Below, in pieces: positions 5,043-6,793 of a stretch of DNA of 6,793 bases. A model generated the notes under the pieces. The model was not told where the DNA came from, did no database searches, and worked only from the letters and a program-made list of their open reading frames with translations. Made by a program: the position numbers and the translations under genes. Positions within the stretch are counted from its first letter, which is position 1. Every line of letters starts with the position of its first letter. Source of the stretch: Candidatus Hydrogenedentota bacterium (GTDB lineage: Bacteria > Hydrogenedentota > Hydrogenedentia > Hydrogenedentales > CAITNO01). The stretch covers positions 1 to 6,793 of the forward strand of contig JAKLHG010000215.1 of assembly GCA_022710255.1 (NCBI GenBank), read 5' to 3'.

Positions 5043-6632
5043 TCAAACATCTTTGCATGTTTTGTCCCAAGTCCATACGGTCAAATCATGCAGGTCCTTT
5101 CCTCGCCGGGGCAGCATCCGTGCCAGCGCATATCCCAGGAAAAGCATGACCACATTGCCGACGATGCCCGTATAATAGCCTTCGAAATGGCCCCGGATAA
5201 AGAGGGCCCACGCCTGAGGCAGCCAACCCAGTCCGGCAGCGGAAATGGCGGCGGAGAAGGCCACGGCAAAAAGGATGCCTGCTGCAACGGTGCGACCGTC
5301 ACCTCGTGTAGTGAAAATACCCAGCAGAAACATGCCCAACAGGCCGCCGGCCACGATGGATTGAAATTCCGCCCACAAATCCTGCAGGGTAAGGGTGTCC
5401 GCTTTAAATAAAAGATAGGCGCCTCCAATCATGATACAGGAGGCGGCGAAGGTGACTATCCGGGCAGCCCGCATGCAATGTTGGTCTGAAGCCTCTGGAC
5501 GAAGGTGTCTCTTGTAGATGTCTGTGACCGCCACGGCGGAGATACTGTTCAGTGCTGCACCCAGACTCGATGTTGCCGCTCCGAGCACACCGGCTACGAC
5601 CAGTCCAATGGTGCCCCGTGGCAGCTGGGTGGTAACAAAGTAGGGAAGTATTTCTTCCGCCTTGCGTGAACCCGAGAGCATCTCCGAGACAGAAGGGTCC
5701 GGAAATACCTTGTAAAAGGTATAGAATGCCGTTCCCAGAAACATGAAATAGCCCCAGGTGGGTACGCAAAACAGGCAATTCAGCCACATGGCGCGCCGGG
5801 CCTCCCGAATGCTCTTGGCGGCGCAGTATTTCTGGACAATTTCCTGGTTGGCGCAATATTCATGCAGCCATTGGAACAGGCCGACCAAAAGCAGCATGAG
5901 GACCGTCTTTCGGCTCAGGGAAATCCCCCAGGAAATGGGCGTCAACCTGCCGTCCACCATCTCGTTGAACAGGAATTTTCCGTCTTGAACGCCGACCTCA
6001 ATGACGTGTCCCATGCCGCCGGGTATTTTCCAGACTACCATGAACAAGATGAGCAGCGCGCCGCCGATTAAGACGGCACTTTCAAACAGGTCTGTCCAGA
6101 TGACCGCACGAATGCCTCCCGCAATCGTGTAATAGGCGGTAAACACGCCTCCGAGCAGGATACAGGTTACCACGGTCCATCCGGTCACATTATGAATCAG
6201 AAGCGCGACAAGAAACTGTACCAGGCTGATGCGGAAACACTGGGAAAGTATGAATACACAAGCGCCGTATGCGCGGACTCGCGGACCAAAACGGTCTTCC
6301 AGGTATTCAAAGACGGTTACAATGCGCCGCCTGCGGAACAGGGGAATAAAAAAACGCGATACAAGTAAAAGGGCAAAAGGAAAGGTGATGCAAATGATAT
6401 AGCGCAGGTAACCTGTACGGAAAGCGTCCGCCGGATACGCCACGAAACTAATCGAGCTGATGGTCGCCCCGAACAGGGATATGCCGAGCAGCCAGCCCGG
6501 ATAAGAACGCCCTGCGACAAAATACTGTTCCGTGTTTTGGGAACGGCGGGTGGCGAACCATGAACCGATGCCCGTTAAAACGGCAAAATAGGCTACAATC
6601 ACAACAATGTCGACAAGGTTGAACTTTTCCAT
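5043..6632 (-). CDS. Sodium:solute symporter, SSS family (SGLT-like fold)
   Basis: A 529-residue inner-membrane protein that should import a small solute with Na+ through the LeuT-type fold. About 13 hydrophobic spans are visible (roughly 8-24, 46-68, 76-97, 121-146, 153-175, 181-202, 242-262, 281-305, 340-366, 390-408, 424-440, 447-466, 487-507). The family signature appears as YYTIAGGIRAVIWTDLFES (~167-185). GVLGAATSSLGAALNSISAV (349-368) matches the span that supplies the Na2 site in vSGLT, with Ala352, Ser355 and Ser356 at the expected positions. VAGRS near 39-43 is also typical of the N-terminal region. Arg/Lys-rich loops such as RRRR at ~100-103 suit the cytoplasmic side. The substrate (sugar, sialic acid, carboxylate or other) cannot be read from the sequence. 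The ATG at 6632 is preceded by GGGA at 8-9 nt. rmlA starts 22 bp downstream, and a probable kdsB diverges upstream. Confidence 0.93.
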   Translation of the reverse strand: MEKFNLVDIVVIVAYFAVLTGIGSWFATRRSQNTEQYFVAGRSYPGWLLGISLFGATISSISFVAYPADAFRTGYLRYIICITFPFALLLVSRFFIPLFRRRRIVTVFEYLEDRFGPRVRAYGACVFILSQCFRISLVQFLVALLIHNVTGWTVVTCILLGGVFTAYYTIAGGIRAVIWTDLFESAVLIGGALLILFMVVWKIPGGMGHVIEVGVQDGKFLFNEMVDGRLTPISWGISLSRKTVLMLLLVGLFQWLHEYCANQEIVQKYCAAKSIREARRAMWLNCLFCVPTWGYFMFLGTAFYTFYKVFPDPSVSEMLSGSRKAEEILPYFVTTQLPRGTIGLVVAGVLGAATSSLGAALNSISAVAVTDIYKRHLRPEASDQHCMRAARIVTFAASCIMIGGAYLLFKADTLTLQDLWAEFQSIVAGGLLGMFLLGIFTTRGDGRTVAAGILFAVAFSAAISAAGLGWLPQAWALFIRGHFEGYYTGIVGNVVMLFLGYALARMLPRRGKDLHDLTVWTWDKTCKDV

Positions 6633-6649
6633 GAGCGTATCCCGACGTG

Positions 6650-6678
6650 TTGAAAAACGGTGTTGGGGGGATTATGAT
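6650..6678 (+). promoter_or_regulatory. Sigma70-type promoter reading into kdsB
   Basis: TTGAAA (6650-6655) and TATGAT (6673-6678) are separated by exactly 17 nt, and each matches the consensus at 5 of 6 positions. Transcription would start near 6685, leaving a leader of about 67 nt before the ATG at 6752. It is the best promoter match in the window. Confidence 0.72.
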
Positions 6679-6740
6679 ACCCTCGCTCCAAGTCTGTTAT
6701 CATATACTACTTGAATCGACTTCGATTTGTAAACAACATA

Positions 6741-6745
6741 AGGAG
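6741..6745 (+). promoter_or_regulatory. Ribosome binding site of kdsB
   Basis: AGGAG ends 6 nt before the ATG at 6752, a near-ideal Shine-Dalgarno match. It supports translation of the short frame that runs off the window end. Confidence 0.75.
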
Positions 6746-6751
6746 TCTGCC

Positions 6752-6793
6752 ATGCGCGATACTTGCATCGTCGGCCTTATTCCGGCGCGTTAC
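6752..6793 (+). CDS. kdsB: N-terminus of probable 3-deoxy-manno-octulosonate cytidylyltransferase (KdsB); 3' end outside window
   Basis: Only 14 codons are present, reading MRDTCIVGLIPARY, but they follow a strong promoter and an AGGAG ribosome site. The hydrophobic strand ending in IPARY matches the start of KdsB, whose N-terminus runs to IPARYASTRLPGKP. KdsB activates Kdo as CMP-Kdo for the LPS inner core. The related CMP-sialate synthetase NeuA usually reads IPARGGSK, so Tyr after Arg favours KdsB. Other cytidylyltransferases or SpsF-like proteins remain possible because the rest of the protein is missing. The gene diverges from the symporter gene across a 119-bp gap. Confidence 0.68.
   Translation, partial: MRDTCIVGLIPARY

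Larger units (their letters stand above)
6633..6751. other. Divergent intergenic region between symporter and kdsB with inverted repeats
   Basis: This 119-bp gap serves two divergent genes. Besides the rightward promoter it holds two inverted repeats: TATGATA (6673-6679) with TATCATA (6698-6704), and AATCGA-CT-TCGATT (6714-6727). The first overlaps the rightward -10 box; the second lies in the kdsB leader and upstream of any leftward promoter. I could not find a good leftward -35/-10 pair for the symporter gene, only isolated AT-rich hexamers. Shared control of both genes is possible but inferred. Confidence 0.45.

Noticed and set aside
5021..5050. An rmlA start at 5050 overlapping the end of the symporter gene
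   Set aside because: The ten extra residues precede the canonical MKGIVLAGG opening, and a good ribosome site lies just before the ATG at 5020.
5404..5856. A 150-residue minus-strand frame inside the symporter gene
   Set aside because: It lies in another frame of a clearly membrane-protein-coding region, has no recognisable domain and no independent start signal.
6673..6678. A leftward promoter for the symporter with -10 box CATAAT
   Set aside because: The hexamer 16-18 nt upstream has no resemblance to a -35 box. The match arises because the rightward TATGAT box reads similarly in reverse.
1..6793. tRNA, rRNA, CRISPR array, insertion sequence or attachment site
   Set aside because: I saw no regularly spaced repeats, no terminal inverted repeats with a transposase frame, and no cloverleaf or rRNA-like stretches. 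The gaps between genes are too short to hide most of these.

Overview
The window is a gene-dense bacterial chromosomal segment of fairly high GC with housekeeping and cell-envelope content. A probable CMP-Kdo synthetase start and a murein gene point to a Gram-negative bacterium. A Na+/solute symporter of the SSS family, a stand-alone ATP sulfurylase and a PHP-like hydrolase with no familiar name would suit an environmental lineage of the Planctomycetes/Lentisphaerae/Hydrogenedentes kind. That placement is inference only. No mobile element, tRNA, rRNA or CRISPR array was seen.

Layout from left to right. Positions 3-512 (+) hold the C-terminal part of a metal-hydrolase-like protein. It ends tail-to-tail with murB (499-1380, -), and the two coding regions share 14 bp. 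murB lies behind a GT-B glycosyltransferase (1421-2503, -). These two genes form one leftward transcription unit with a plausible promoter at 2597-2624. That promoter sits directly beyond a Rho-independent terminator (2628-2668) that ends the leftward sat gene (2705-3859, ATP sulfurylase). sat has its own promoter at 4044-4072, an operator-like palindrome between its -35 and -10 boxes, and a leader of about 180 nt with several possible helices. Further right, rmlA (4142-5020, -) follows an SSS symporter gene (5043-6632, -) by 22 bp, so the two are probably co-transcribed. A 119-bp divergent region (6633-6751) carries a strong sigma70-type promoter reading right. It leads into the first 14 codons of a probable kdsB (6752 to the window end, +).

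Functionally, MurB (peptidoglycan precursor), the glycosyltransferase, RmlA (dTDP-glucose for rhamnose or other deoxysugars) and KdsB (LPS Kdo activation) all fit envelope building. Sat activates sulfate to APS, and the symporter imports an unidentified solute. The enzymes are mostly isolated from their usual pathway partners (no other mur genes, no rmlBCD, no APS reductase or kinase here), so this is a scattered arrangement rather than one pathway operon.

I found no convincing new multi-gene system. The most interesting signals are regulatory: the sat promoter/leader, the terminator-promoter-hairpin block ahead of the glycosyltransferase gene, and inverted repeats in the divergent kdsB/symporter region.
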